Notes: generated by a model from the sequence alone, not told the origin. A DNA stretch of 64,000 nucleotides from an uncultured Thermoguttaceae bacterium (GCA_938084835.1 CALKER010000012.1:234778-298777), one strand, 5' to 3'. Numbered from the stretch's first letter, positions 47,306-57,761 are shown. Numbers and translations: made by a program.

Positions 47306-48289
47306 TTAAATTGCCTGTTTGGGACTAAGTCTCAAGGCGGAATGTAAATCCAAACACTTTTCCATCGTTTTCCATAGCTCCGTCGCTGAGGCTTCTTGGA
47401 GAAATGCCTCGAGGCGACGGAGAGCTTCCTCTCGCCTCTGCTCACACCAAAATTCGCACCTTTGAAACCCGGGCTTCCATTTTTCTGCTAACCCAGCATC
47501 GGTTTGAGATTCGCCCACCACCTTCTCCCAGCTAGCCCGCACGAGTTGAGCCGCAACGAAGCTATCGCATATCTCTCCCAAAATTTCCTGAAGCTTCCGG
47601 CACTCGTCCAGCGGCGTTTTAAACTGGTCTGGGTTGAAGGCTTCCCAGAGCTCGAATGCATAGCGCAGCTGCTTTACGCTAATGCGAAAGGCGTGAAGTT
47701 CCTCCGACGACTGCCTCGCCTGTGGATTTTCAACGAACGAAAGAACTCGTGCGAGCTTCTCCCCGAGAAACCTCCGCCCCTCCGCCGCAAGCTGCAACAC
47801 CTCCTTCTTCCGAGCTTTTGTGTCAAGAAGGTTACGGATCCAACCATTCAGCCGGGAAATCGCTTTAGATCTGCGGAATTGAGCCACTGCAACGCGGGCG
47901 GCACGGAGGGCCTCGCGGCGGGAGCGTCGGATCAGAGCAAGGAATCTTCGCACCCCGGGTTTTTCGGCTCTCTCAATCCCCTCTTTACTCCAAGTTTTAA
48001 ACCGTTGGAGTTGCACATCCTTATCCCGCACCTCACCAAGCGAGCGCGCCAACGACCGTATCTCCTGCCGAAGCTTACCAACTCTACGCCCTTTGGTCAG
48101 CTTGGCCGGGAGGATTTCCCTTAAGTTTCGTAACGCCACACGAAGGCGACGGCATGCCACGCGGGTCTGGTGGACCGCCTCTTCGTCCTTCCCCGTAGGA
48201 ACTTTCGGCAAATACTTGTGAAGGTTTCGCACCTGCCTACGCAGATATTTGCCGAAAACGCTATAAGGATCCTTAAAACAAGATGGCAT
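47306..48289 (-). CDS. CHAD-domain protein
   Basis: The 327-residue protein is a single CHAD domain, an all-helical fold with two internal halves. Each half starts with the conserved His/Arg signature: VHQTRVACRRLRVALR near 39-54 and LHAFRISVKQLRYAFE near 203-218. The surface is strongly basic (Lys/Arg-rich throughout), consistent with the known binding of CHAD proteins to inorganic polyphosphate granules. No CYTH phosphatase domain, ppk or ppx is adjacent. The ATG directly precedes the first helix. Confidence 0.88.
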   Translation of the reverse strand: MPSCFKDPYSVFGKYLRRQVRNLHKYLPKVPTGKDEEAVHQTRVACRRLRVALRNLREILPAKLTKGRRVGKLRQEIRSLARSLGEVRDKDVQLQRFKTWSKEGIERAEKPGVRRFLALIRRSRREALRAARVAVAQFRRSKAISRLNGWIRNLLDTKARKKEVLQLAAEGRRFLGEKLARVLSFVENPQARQSSEELHAFRISVKQLRYAFELWEAFNPDQFKTPLDECRKLQEILGEICDSFVAAQLVRASWEKVVGESQTDAGLAEKWKPGFQRCEFWCEQRREEALRRLEAFLQEASATELWKTMEKCLDLHSALRLSPKQAI

Positions 48290-49327
48290 CGGCGTTGACT
48301 TAAATCAATGTTGACTAACGCCAACGGACAATCGCTCGCCATGCCAACCAGACGGCTGTGCGGCTACCTCGAGCTTTGGCACATCGGGCTACGCGGCTAA
48401 CACCGCAGGCGTGTGTGAACGCTACGGAAAAACCGGTTATTCGTTGTCCCGACGGGGGCTTGTTTCACCTTTTCTAGGTCCCGCATTCGGCGGTAGGTCG
48501 TTCCCTTTGTCGGCGGGGCCCCCCTAGCCACGATCAGGCCCAAAAAAAGCCTTACCCCCCACTTGACTTGGACCAAATTAACGTTAAAAGGCTAACGTTA
48601 TGCTCATCCATTTACAGAATGTCAACACGGCGATCAGACCAAGTTGTGTCCCGCGACCGGAGGCCTCGCTGGCCAGTCTGCGCATACGCACGTTTTAAAC
48701 ATGGCCTCCGTTCCCGCCAGCAAGTTTCAAAAAGGCCTCAACTTGATAAAAACGCTTATGTTTGCCGCTGGTACAGGTTGAGATAACGCAAACGCAGGGA
48801 ATTCTTGACGCGTTCCCTCGCAATTATACGTTGAAACTAGGTTTCGCGTGTCGTGCTCACTTCCGCCTTTCGAGTCTATTGCAGCTCACACCTGGGCTGG
48901 GCAGTTCTCCGGCTAATCCCCTTCATGGTGATAAGGTTTGGCGGATCTTTCCGATATCGTTTACGACTGCAGACCCCCACGAATTGCGGGAACATCCTCC
49001 GGCTTATTAACGCTCGCATAAGTCAGCCGGACTTGGTCCGTGAAACGCTTTGGTATGAACCGTCAAAGGCCTCGGCACTCACCTCACAACGCTTTCCGAA
49101 ACAATGGGAGTAGGGCCCCTCCGGAAGTTGGGGGTGGTTTGTTGTCCCACTTGCAAGGTATCGGTGTCGACAAAGAGGAGGCCAAATGCTCCGCTGAGCT
49201 CAACGTCCCCGGTTCGTCGTCCGCTCTCGCCGGGAATTGGGGGAGGAGCGCAAGAAAGGGTTGGACCATTCGACCCCCGATGTTCTGTCCGGGTTAGGAA
49301 AACAAGGAAATTGGGGAAAGATGCCTC
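48290..49327. other. Long intergenic region, no gene seen
   Basis: There is about 1 kb with no recognisable gene or repeat array. A short TTAACGTTA...CTAACGTTA pair lies near 48578-48600. Confidence 0.45.
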
Positions 49328-51955
49328 TCACGGACGAGGCGCATTTTGCTCTTGATAGATCTTTTCCTCGCCGCGGTTCTGGGCCTCAAGGTGCAGTGCC
49401 ACCGCCGCCAAAGCGTGCCGAACGTCCCGGTCGTGAGGGTCCAGCGTTGCCGCACGAATCAGGGCCGCCTGCGATTCCTGATAACGCCCTAAGTGGAGCA
49501 GAACGACGCCGTAGTTGTACCAAATCCGGGGATAATTCGGTCGCAACTGGGCTGCCTTGGCAAGGCATTCGGCTGCCTCGGCCAAGCGCCGTGGATCTTC
49601 TCCCACTAGCAGTCCCAAAGAGTACCAACCGTCGGCAAAATCGGGGTTAATTCGAAGAGCTTCGCGGAGCTGGTGTTCGGCATCGGACTTTCGGCCGAGC
49701 TGGTCGTAAAGGATTGCCAAATTGTTTCGTGCCGGAAGAAAGTCCGGATCGATCTTTAGGGCCCACAGATAGGACTCTTCTGCCTTCCGCAGATCTCCCA
49801 AAGCGGCAAACACTACAGCCAAATTCAGGTGGGCCGCAGGTTGATCGGACAAGGCCCGTTGGCCCTCCACGTACTCCGCCAAAGCGCGGTGAAAAAGCTC
49901 GGCTTCGGCAGTCGGAAAAGTGCGCCGATCCGCATTGAGCAGCGCGCGAGCCGCCTCCGTTCGTACCAGTCGAATCGTGTCCGAAAGCCGTGGGCGGAGG
50001 CGCCGTTCCAACTCTTCCCGTGGCCCCTGGCCAATTACGCGAACAGCGGCCCACCGCACGAGCGGCTCGGGATCATCCAAAGACCAAACAGCGGTAGCCC
50101 ACGCCTCTCCCCGCGTTTTCTCGTAGGGCAGAAAGGAACCAAGAAGCGAAAGGGCGCTCGCCCGCACTATGGGCGAATGGTCTTTGCGCCGGACCAAGCT
50201 AGCCAAAGCCCCGGTCGCCTGGGGATCCTCTTTTCTTCCTGCGGCAATTGCATAGGCAAAATGATCGGCCCAGGTCTTACCACTGTACCATTTCTCTACC
50301 CATTCCGCGGCCCATTGGGGAGTCTCCCCCTTGTCAGGGTCGTTATGACAGAGATTGCACGCGTTCGGGATTCCAAGGCTAAGTGTGAGGTGAGGCCGAG
50401 GGACGTCGAATTTATGATCGCGACGGTTGTCGACCACCATGTAAGTTGTCTCAGGCATATGGCATTCCACACAGTATGTGCCCGGACCACCCTTGTTTGG
50501 GTGGAAATGATGGCGCTCTGTATCATACTTGCTAGGCAGGTGACATTGTCCACAAAGGCGATTGTCTGGCACAGACGGTCGCGGCGAGTAAGGATCCTCG
50601 GTCTTCAGTCGCAGGGAATGAGGATCATGACAGTCACTGCATCGCACCCCTTTCCGGTACATTAGACTTTGAAGAAAGGAGGTGTATTCGAAGTCCTCTT
50701 CCAGGATTTGCCCGTCCGGATAAAACGAGGGGCCATCTAGTAATTCCGGCAAATAGTGGTCTAGGAATTCTCCACCCGGCCTAAACCCGGGGTAAATAAG
50801 CTGGCGCCGCGCGTGACAAGGAGCACAGGTGTTAATCTGGGGCTGGGAATCGGGACCCTTTAGGCGCGGAAGCCCATAGCCATGCCGGCGATCCCAGAAA
50901 AGGCTTCGAGCTTCCGCCAATTGGCAGTGCACACTGCCCGGACCGTGGCAGGTCTCACATCCCACTCCCAATTCTTTCCATGTGGTTTGGTACCGATCTT
51001 CCTCCAGGAGATAATTCCTGCGGAGGTCGGTAGTATGGCATTCTGCACACATATAGTTCCAGTTCTGCAGCGGTCGCGTCCAATGCAAAGGGTCTGTATG
51101 GGGAATTGGCTCCTTAGGGTACAGATGAAACCACCGCTTGGATTCAGTATCCCAAGCCAACGGAAGACATTGGATGCGACCATCGGGAAATTCCACCAGG
51201 TATTGCTGCAAAGGACGCACGCCCAGCACATAACGAACTTCAAATGTTTCCAATTGTCCCCAGCGATTGTCAGTGGTGACAAAAAAGCGATTGCCGTCGG
51301 AAAAAACGCGACTCGTTACGGCAAAGGGAGCCTGGAGATTCCCCTCGGTTGCAAGGGCGCGGGCGGCGTCCCCAATCCGCTGACAGGCAGAAAGAACGTC
51401 GCAAGGGCGAATCACTTGCGGATGGTTCAGCCACTTGTCCACCTCTCGCCATAACTCCGGTGCCATAAGCCGGGCTAAACGTTTGCGAAATTCTTCCGGG
51501 GCTTCGGGAAGGACAAGGGCCCAATCCGTCGGCTGCAGCCGGCCCGTGAGCGCCCCCAGCTCGGCGTCGGTTAGCTTCGGCAAATCGTCAAACGCCACAT
51601 GAGTAAACACTTGGTCCGAAAAATCCCCAAGCACCGTTTCAGGTGTGGCCACTGCCATGGCATGAGCATGGTCAGATAGTTGCCAAAGTTCCCATTCCTG
51701 ATGATGGCATTCCTTGCAGGAGGCACTGCCGACGTATGTGGCACGGACGAGGGCATCCTCGGGAAGTGCGATCCACCAATCCAAAAAAACTGCTAGCCCG
51801 ACCAAAAGGCTTAGCGCCACAAAGCCAATTAAGATCCTCATTGCCAGGGGCCCTCGATACCACACGCGATTGCTTTGCTCGTGCTTAGTGACCCGAGGCC
51901 CACTGGCCGAATTTCGTCGGGGTTTAGCATTTTTGGCTTTGCGGTCTCCACCCAT
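49328..51955 (-). CDS. Octahaem cytochrome c with HEAT and TPR domains
   Basis: The 875-residue protein has one N-terminal membrane segment (MRILIGFVALSLLVGLAVFL, about 39-58). Eight CxxCH haem motifs follow between about residues 80 and 530: CKECH, CAECH, CETCH, CAPCH, CSDCH, CGQCH, CVECH and CNLCH. The beginning (VGSASCKECHHQEWELWQLSDHAHAM) fits the cytochrome c554-like family. HEAT-like repeats (about 560-665) and four or five TPRs (about 690-860) follow, giving an electron-transfer module joined to protein-interaction scaffolds, exposed in the periplasm. The ATG at 51955 has only a weak GGA upstream; the Met just before the membrane helix (51841) is a good alternative. The redox partner is unknown. 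Confidence 0.87.
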   Translation of the reverse strand: MGGDRKAKNAKPRRNSASGPRVTKHEQSNRVWYRGPLAMRILIGFVALSLLVGLAVFLDWWIALPEDALVRATYVGSASCKECHHQEWELWQLSDHAHAMAVATPETVLGDFSDQVFTHVAFDDLPKLTDAELGALTGRLQPTDWALVLPEAPEEFRKRLARLMAPELWREVDKWLNHPQVIRPCDVLSACQRIGDAARALATEGNLQAPFAVTSRVFSDGNRFFVTTDNRWGQLETFEVRYVLGVRPLQQYLVEFPDGRIQCLPLAWDTESKRWFHLYPKEPIPHTDPLHWTRPLQNWNYMCAECHTTDLRRNYLLEEDRYQTTWKELGVGCETCHGPGSVHCQLAEARSLFWDRRHGYGLPRLKGPDSQPQINTCAPCHARRQLIYPGFRPGGEFLDHYLPELLDGPSFYPDGQILEEDFEYTSFLQSLMYRKGVRCSDCHDPHSLRLKTEDPYSPRPSVPDNRLCGQCHLPSKYDTERHHFHPNKGGPGTYCVECHMPETTYMVVDNRRDHKFDVPRPHLTLSLGIPNACNLCHNDPDKGETPQWAAEWVEKWYSGKTWADHFAYAIAAGRKEDPQATGALASLVRRKDHSPIVRASALSLLGSFLPYEKTRGEAWATAVWSLDDPEPLVRWAAVRVIGQGPREELERRLRPRLSDTIRLVRTEAARALLNADRRTFPTAEAELFHRALAEYVEGQRALSDQPAAHLNLAVVFAALGDLRKAEESYLWALKIDPDFLPARNNLAILYDQLGRKSDAEHQLREALRINPDFADGWYSLGLLVGEDPRRLAEAAECLAKAAQLRPNYPRIWYNYGVVLLHLGRYQESQAALIRAATLDPHDRDVRHALAAVALHLEAQNRGEEKIYQEQNAPRP

Positions 51956-52298
51956 CGAACAATTCCGTCTCAAAGTCTCATATTTCTGCCACTTTATCTG
52001 CCGCGACCGTGGGGGAGTTCCCCAAGAAAATATCACGGCCCTTTCTGGTCTCTTCGGTGTTTGAAGATTTCTTGCAGGCAGCTGTTTAGTTTAAATCAAA
52101 TGCAGAGCATTGCCGAACAATTGGCGGATCAGTAGGGAAGGACTTGGGAGGAACCCGTACGAGGGCTCTGCTTCTGAGGATTTCGCCGCATTCGTGCGCC
52201 AATGCACAAAAAGAGCACCAGGCCGGTTACGCCTGACGTAGTGGCCGCTTTTCCTCACCCAACTATTCCAAGACTAAGACCACCGCCTCTCCCATCCC
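51956..52298. other. Intergenic region, no gene seen
   Basis: No gene is visible between the cytochrome start and the end of the regulator gene. Confidence 0.45.
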
Positions 52299-52982
52299 TT
52301 AGTGGGTGCGAGAGCGACTCTCCCCGGCTGGGACAGTTGGGATAGATTCGGAGGAGTGAAGAGAGAATTCACAACAAAAATTTCCATCATGCCGGGAGGT
52401 TATCTGACGCACGGGCGCCCCGATCACCTGGTTGATAATCTCTCGATCGATGGCACAAACGCATCGGCTTTCTTCGAACATGCTGATGAAAGCACAACTT
52501 CTCTTTCTCAATACCATACCGCCGTTTGCATCCGGGACTAATTCCGCGACACCTCCTTCCTTTTCCAAGAGATTGCATAATTCGGCCAACCGGGCTTTCG
52601 GCTCACTTGCTGTCATCTGACCCGAATAATGCTCAGCAAGAATTTTCCCTACCTGTTTGATTATCTTCCGCCGTAGGGTTTCACCGCCGATTTCTTCAAT
52701 AGCTCGCAGCAAAGCCGGCACGAGCAAATGCTGGTTACCTTGAAAAAGAACTCGCAGGGCTTCATGGGTAAGGACATATCGATGCCGCGGGCGACCCCGC
52801 CCAGGTAACCGTTCGGTTGTGCGTTTCACCAGTCCCTGAGCGCTGAGCTCGCCCAGTTTTTCCATGACCGCCGTGCGCGTGACACCGGTAGCCTCAATTA
52901 ACTCCGCGATGCTCTGGGGGGGGCGTCCCACCAGATGTCTTACAATCCGCATCGCCGCAGGGCTAATATAAAGTTCCGTCAT
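52299..52982 (-). CDS. SufR-like winged-helix regulator with C-terminal cysteines
   Basis: The 227-residue protein has an N-terminal winged helix (about 8-75; SIAELIEATGVTRTAVMEKLGELSAQGLVKR then GRPRHRYVLT). A helical linker follows, and then a cysteine-rich C-terminus with Cys163-x12-Cys176, Cys174 and the pair Cys203/Cys204. This arrangement matches regulators of the SufR type that sense Fe-S cluster status and repress suf genes. No suf operon is in the window, so the target is unknown. The ATG at 52982 follows GGGGGAC; the longer frame adds 27 residues without similarity. Confidence 0.8.
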   Translation of the reverse strand: MTELYISPAAMRIVRHLVGRPPQSIAELIEATGVTRTAVMEKLGELSAQGLVKRTTERLPGRGRPRHRYVLTHEALRVLFQGNQHLLVPALLRAIEEIGGETLRRKIIKQVGKILAEHYSGQMTASEPKARLAELCNLLEKEGGVAELVPDANGGMVLRKRSCAFISMFEESRCVCAIDREIINQVIGAPVRQITSRHDGNFCCEFSLHSSESIPTVPAGESRSRTH

Positions 52983-54246
52983 GGCTCGTCCCCCGATTGC
53001 TCCGTAAGACCCAATTCCTCCGCCACATCCCCTTTTTGTAAGAGTGCCATCTCCCTCTGTCACCGATCAAAAGGCAATTAACCTCGCCCGTTTAATCTCT
53101 TCGGTTTTCGAAACATTCACCCGCTGGACCGCCAGACGTGCTAAGCCTTGGCCGATAACAAGCGGCGGAAATTTCCTTCGGTAAGCCAAAAAAGGTGGGC
53201 CCTGGGTGATAGAAACAAGTGCAGAAAACTCATTTGCCCCACCTTTGACCACCAACTTCAATTTTAGCCCTGAACTGTGGCAAAATGCACCAGAAAAAAG
53301 CGAATTTTTGCGAAGTAATTTGGAATTAACTGCGCTGGCTGGAGATGGCCGAATTCCCTAGGTCATTCCAGCCCATGGGACTGCAATTTGCGAGTCGGGA
53401 ATATGCGACCGGCTCGAAAAATCTCGCGTCCTCCCTCCAAAAGGGACTCAAAATCCGGATTTGAAACAAGACCTATGACCTCCTCCGGCCGGATTCTCCG
53501 GTGTCGCAACACAATGTTTCCTATCTCAATGTTTCCTAACTCCTTACTAAGCAAGGCGGAAAATTCATTTAAATCATAATGAATAGCAATTTGCGTCAAT
53601 CATGACGAACAGCGTTTTAATCCCGTCCAGAGATAGGTATGCAACCCTACCTCAGCAGCAATGTGAGCGATCACAATTGGGGCGAAAATCATGGACGCAG
53701 GAAAGCTCACCCAATTCATCGAGAAGTTCGGATCTGACGGACGAGTCATCGTTCCGTGGTTTGCGCCCAGAATCCTCCAGATGGTATGGGTTATACCCAC
53801 TGATTGTAGGGTATTTTCGGACAGCGGGGCTTTTGGGACGCGGGTTTCCGAGTGAAATGAAAGGATTGCTCAACAGTACCAGCAGCAAACCCGTTAGGTC
53901 GAAAGACGTTACGAGAAGTCACCAATCTTCTTGGCCAAGGCTTTTGCCTGGTACACTTAATTCCTACAAAGCGCAATTTCGGAAATTCGGAACATGATAC
54001 CCAAAAATTTTCGAATTTACACTTTGCTCAGAAGAGTCGGCTGGGATCAGAGCGTCAGTGGGTTCCGAGCTGGGCCACAAGCTTTGTTCTTAAAGTTTTC
54101 CCGGGATCAATTGGAAGGGGGTCATCGGGATCCACCCCCCAAGTTTCTTCCACCATGTGCCACCCTTTTTGCTTAACGGGTTGTGAGGGGACAGCGGTTT
54201 ATCCGCGCATTGATCCGCACATACGAAAACGTTTTTCTTCGCCTCC
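52983..54246. other. Long intergenic region, at most one dubious small ORF
   Basis: There is 1.26 kb with no gene I can support. A 78-codon minus-strand frame at 53363-53599 (contains NIVLRHRRIRPEEVIGLV) reads like protein but has no known family and no clear ribosome-binding site. Confidence 0.45.
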
Positions 54247-55086
54247 ATGAGCCTTCGCATTCAGTACCCACGGATTACACACTTCCGCGCATCGGACGGT
54301 TACGAGTTCGCCGTACGGGTCTGGGATAATGATACCCCACCTGCGGAGGTGGTTTTTATCCACGGGATCGTTAGCCACGGTGGGTGGTATTTGGCCAGTT
54401 GTAGTTTCTTATGGGAGGCCGGATTTAGGGTCCACTTCCTCGATCGGCGCGGCTCTGGCTTGAATTTTGAAGCGCGGGGGGACGTTTCCGCCATGCAAAG
54501 GTGGATTGACGATGTGTGCGAATATCTTGCGGCCCTGCCCGAGCGGCGGAGGCTCCTCCTCGGCATCAGTTGGGGAGCAAAATTGGCACTTGCGGTGGCC
54601 AAGCAGAATCCGCGCCTGTGCCAGGCCATTGGACTTATCGGTCCCGGCATCTTCGCCTTCCAACAAGCCCGGTGTTTGCAGCAGATCATCCTTCGGACAC
54701 TACGGGCCACTGGCTTCGCCAAACTGCATGTGCCCATCCCCCTGGAAGATCCCCGGCTTTTTACCGAGAACCCCGATTGGCTCGACTTTCTAGCCCGCGA
54801 TCCCCTCACCCTGCGAAAAGTAACCCTGCGCTTTGCGGTGGAAGATCTTAAGCTTAATCGGTTGGCCCGCAGCAAGCCCGAGGAGCTATCGTGTCCGGTG
54901 CTTCTTATGTTGGCTGGTCGGGACCGGATTTGTGACAACACCCGAACCCGACATTTTTTCATGCGGCTTGGTGGCCCGAAACAACTTGTGGAGTATCCGC
55001 AAGCCCACCACACGCTGGAGTTTGAGCCGGACCCGCGGCCGTATTTCGAAGATCTGGCCATGTGGACAAGGGCCCAAGCAGCCTGA
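54247..55086 (+). CDS. Alpha/beta hydrolase (lysophospholipase-like)
   Basis: The 279-residue protein is an alpha/beta hydrolase of the monoacylglycerol lipase/lysophospholipase type. FIHGIVSHGGWY (about 37-48) holds the oxyanion HG. The nucleophile elbow is GISWGAK (about 107-113, Ser), the acid is Asp in AGRDRICDN (about 224), and the catalytic His lies in QAHHTLEFE (about 256). There is no signal peptide, so it is probably cytoplasmic. The ATP-grasp gene begins 175 bp downstream in the same direction, so the two may be co-transcribed. The substrate is not predictable. Confidence 0.88.
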   Translation: MSLRIQYPRITHFRASDGYEFAVRVWDNDTPPAEVVFIHGIVSHGGWYLASCSFLWEAGFRVHFLDRRGSGLNFEARGDVSAMQRWIDDVCEYLAALPERRRLLLGISWGAKLALAVAKQNPRLCQAIGLIGPGIFAFQQARCLQQIILRTLRATGFAKLHVPIPLEDPRLFTENPDWLDFLARDPLTLRKVTLRFAVEDLKLNRLARSKPEELSCPVLLMLAGRDRICDNTRTRHFFMRLGGPKQLVEYPQAHHTLEFEPDPRPYFEDLAMWTRAQAA

Positions 55087-55261
55087 ATGCGAGGTAAATG
55101 AGCTTTCCCACCATCGATACGCCTGCTTTGTTCGGAGGTGTGGAAAGATTGACGGAGAAGCCACGTCTACTTGGGGAGGAGGTTCGCGGGCCAACTCAGA
55201 AAGCATCCTTCGGTATTTGGCTAGCTCACACGTTTCAGGAGATCTAAAGGAACCGGTCGCG

Positions 55262-56527
55262 ATGGGAAAGTCCGTACGGTCGCGGCTTTCGATCCTGCTT
55301 AGCGAAGGTTCGAGCACCTCAGCGCGACAAACTGTTTATGCTCTTGGCGGACGATACCGGCTGGAGGTAGTTGATTCGGCACTTCTGTGCCAGTGCCGCT
55401 TTTCGCGATTTGTGCGACGGGTGTGGCATTGTCCACCGTTTCGTACCGATCCCGAGGGATATCTTCGTCGCGTCGTGGAAATGATTCGCCGCCGAAAGTA
55501 CGACGTGCTTTTCCCCACTCATGAACAGGTGTACATTTTTGCCCGTTTTCGCGAACGGCTGAGTCGCTTGGTGGGGCTTGCCGTGCCACCGTTTGAGGCT
55601 GTGGATCGCATGATTAGCAAAAAGGGTTTTATTGAAGTATTGGACGCCCTCCGGCTGCCATATCCGCAAACTTGCTTCGCGCATTCATCCGCCGAAATTA
55701 AGCAAGCCGTTGATAACTACCCCGTTTTCATTAAGGTCGATCACACCACCGCCGGGGAGGGAGTGTTCCGGGTAAACAATGCTGAGGAGCTCGAGCACAC
55801 CTTGGTAGAGTTGGAACGCCGCAAAATGCTCGATGGGAAAAATACCGTACTGATTCAGCAACCGGCCCGCGGCAAAAAAGGGGCAGTCGCCGGGGTGTTC
55901 CAGGACGGGGAGCTTGTCGCTTTCCACTGTGACGAAGCCGTCGCTTTGGGGGTGGGTGGCTCAACTCTGTGCCGAGTAACGGTAGACGACCCCACAGCGG
56001 TTGAGCATCTGCGAAAGCTCGGGGCCTATCTTGGGTGGCACGGACCAATGGCCCTGGAGGTCTTTCGCGACCCAGAGACAGGCGGGATCCAATACGTGGA
56101 ATGTAACCCTAGAATCGGGGAGACTGTTAACCCCACATTGGGCGGGGCAAATTTTTGCGAGGCCATGGTGCGGATCTCCCTCGGTGAGAAACTGACTCCT
56201 CTACCCCCTCCAAGAGTCGGTACGCGGACCCACCAAGGTTTCCTAGGCTTAATGGCCGTAGCATGGCGGGGTGGTACCCGACGGGAACTTTTACGGGAAT
56301 TAATCCGTTGGCTAAGTGCCACAGGCTATTACGCCGGCGGCGAAGACGAACTGACCCGCCCCAAAGAGGATTGGCTAAGTATTGCGCCGGCCGTGGCAAT
56401 GACGGTGCAACTGCTACTCTGGCCGCGCTCTGCTCGGTGGGTCGTTAGTCGGACAGTGGCCAACTACGCCCTCAGCGTGGAGACTGTGGATAAAATTCGC
56501 ACTATGTCCTTTCCAGAGGATCTTTAA
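55262..56527 (+). CDS. ATP-grasp domain enzyme
   Basis: The 421-residue protein has an N-terminal alpha/beta domain (about 1-100; SILLSEGSSTSARQTVYALGG, VLFPTHEQVYIF) and an ATP-grasp domain (about 105-310). The ATP-grasp features are YPVFIKVDHTTAGEGVFRV (P-loop equivalent with Lys), ALEVFRDPETGGIQYVECNPRIG with the metal-binding Glu and Asn, and TVNPTLGGANF. It should activate a carboxylate with ATP and join it to an amine or thiol; the substrate is unknown. The open frame reaches back into the hydrolase gene, but the ATG at 55262 starts the domain and the earlier residues have no similarity. A C-terminal helical tail of about 90 residues follows. Confidence 0.85.
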   Translation: MGKSVRSRLSILLSEGSSTSARQTVYALGGRYRLEVVDSALLCQCRFSRFVRRVWHCPPFRTDPEGYLRRVVEMIRRRKYDVLFPTHEQVYIFARFRERLSRLVGLAVPPFEAVDRMISKKGFIEVLDALRLPYPQTCFAHSSAEIKQAVDNYPVFIKVDHTTAGEGVFRVNNAEELEHTLVELERRKMLDGKNTVLIQQPARGKKGAVAGVFQDGELVAFHCDEAVALGVGGSTLCRVTVDDPTAVEHLRKLGAYLGWHGPMALEVFRDPETGGIQYVECNPRIGETVNPTLGGANFCEAMVRISLGEKLTPLPPPRVGTRTHQGFLGLMAVAWRGGTRRELLRELIRWLSATGYYAGGEDELTRPKEDWLSIAPAVAMTVQLLLWPRSARWVVSRTVANYALSVETVDKIRTMSFPEDL

Positions 56528-56643
56528 CCTTTAGCCCGCTGGATCGCAATCGATGCGGTCTTAAGCCTGTAAACCCGCGGACGCGGAAGAGAGGCAGAAC
56601 GGTGGTCGGTTAGGCTAAGGCGTTTGTCAACACCATTTCGATC

Positions 56644-57204
56644 TTAAATAGGCTCCACCTCCCATTGGTTAATTTCCAGCGAGGCGCCCCGCTGGAGAAA
56701 ATCGACAGCGAGCACCAGCCGGCACCGATTGCCCCGATAGATCACCGTCCCTTGATAACCGGCGAATTTACCGGCAATAACGCGGACCCGCTGACCTTTT
56801 TGGAGCTGCAACTCCGGCAGTAAATCGGCGCCGCGCCGCTCGGCATCGTAAATTTGGGCCAGCTGACTGTGGAGCACAAGCTGATCGTGCGGCAGAAGGA
56901 TGCGGCTAACGCACTGCGTCTTCCAGGCCGTTTCCCGGGCCGCGTGATCGCCAAAGAAGAACACGTAGCCGGGAAAAAGGGGCAAGTAGGCCTCCCGCTT
57001 TCGGCCGTTAGGCGAGTACCATTGTCGGCGATAAAACGGGCAGAAATGGGCCACTCGCTGCGCCCGAAGTTGACGAATGAACTTTTTTTCGTGGCGGGCC
57101 ATGGTGTAGGCTACCCACCACGCCTGGCCTTCGTCTCCCGGAGCAGTAATGATTGAGAAAAGCTCCTCCGGATAAACATTTGGCTCCTTTGCCAAGATCG
57201 GCAT
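56644..57204 (-). CDS. NusG-like specialised antiterminator (RfaH/UpxY/LoaP type)
   Basis: The 186-residue protein has the two NusG domains. The N-terminal NGN domain (about 27-125) shows WWVAYTMARHEKKFIRQL and LPLFPGYVFFFGD. The C-terminal KOW domain (about 130-186) shows LQKGQRVRVIAGKFAGYQGTV. The layout and the aromatic-rich NGN (FCPFYRRQWYSP) fit specialised paralogues that help RNA polymerase through long polysaccharide or secondary-metabolite operons rather than housekeeping NusG. GGGGAGGC lies 6 nt before the ATG at 57204. No such long operon is in the window; the nearest genes are an ATP-grasp enzyme and a glycosidase. Confidence 0.85.
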   Translation of the reverse strand: MPILAKEPNVYPEELFSIITAPGDEGQAWWVAYTMARHEKKFIRQLRAQRVAHFCPFYRRQWYSPNGRKREAYLPLFPGYVFFFGDHAARETAWKTQCVSRILLPHDQLVLHSQLAQIYDAERRGADLLPELQLQKGQRVRVIAGKFAGYQGTVIYRGNRCRLVLAVDFLQRGASLEINQWEVEPI

Positions 57205-57761
57205 CGTTTTGCCTCCCCTGCGTTGACAGCAGGCTTTCCACGAAGGCCCATATCTTTCCCCCCCTTGTACCGGTTTGCCACCTGAGCGATCTTGCCCGGG
57301 GCATCCGGCCGCTGGCACAGCCGGCCGGCTACAACCTGTGCGTTCCACCAGCGAGGCGAAACTTCCCAGGTTTCTTTTCCGGGTCGGAGGGGAGGTGTTA
57401 TGCCGACTGGCCATCGTCCCGCCGCATACTGGCCCGTTCCGGCACGATGACGTCGGTAAGACACCGGCTAAAAACTTGTAAAGGTCTCCGGTGCACCTTT
57501 AGAGAAATATTACTTCCACCTGTCGCAAAAGGCAAAGCGCTGGCTCTCGTCCGCAAAAAGCGTTTCCCTTTTGCCACAGCGATGACCCATGCCCACAAAG
57601 TGTGGCGAAAATTTCGTTAGTCAACGGGATTTAACTGAAGAAAGCCTTTCGCCTCAAAATCGTTCTCCTCGGTTCAATCCATCACTGCGCCCCAGAGTGA
57701 ACACTGGCTTCGTGCCAAGACCAAACATCCGTAGCTTGCTTGGCCCCACACACGGCACGCC
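57205..57761. other. Intergenic region, no gene seen
   Basis: No gene or repeat array is recognised between the glycosidase end and the NusG-like gene start. Confidence 0.45.

Noticed and set aside
53363..53599. 78-codon minus-strand frame with protein-like text
   Set aside because: No known family, no clear start signal and an isolated position; too weak to list as a gene.
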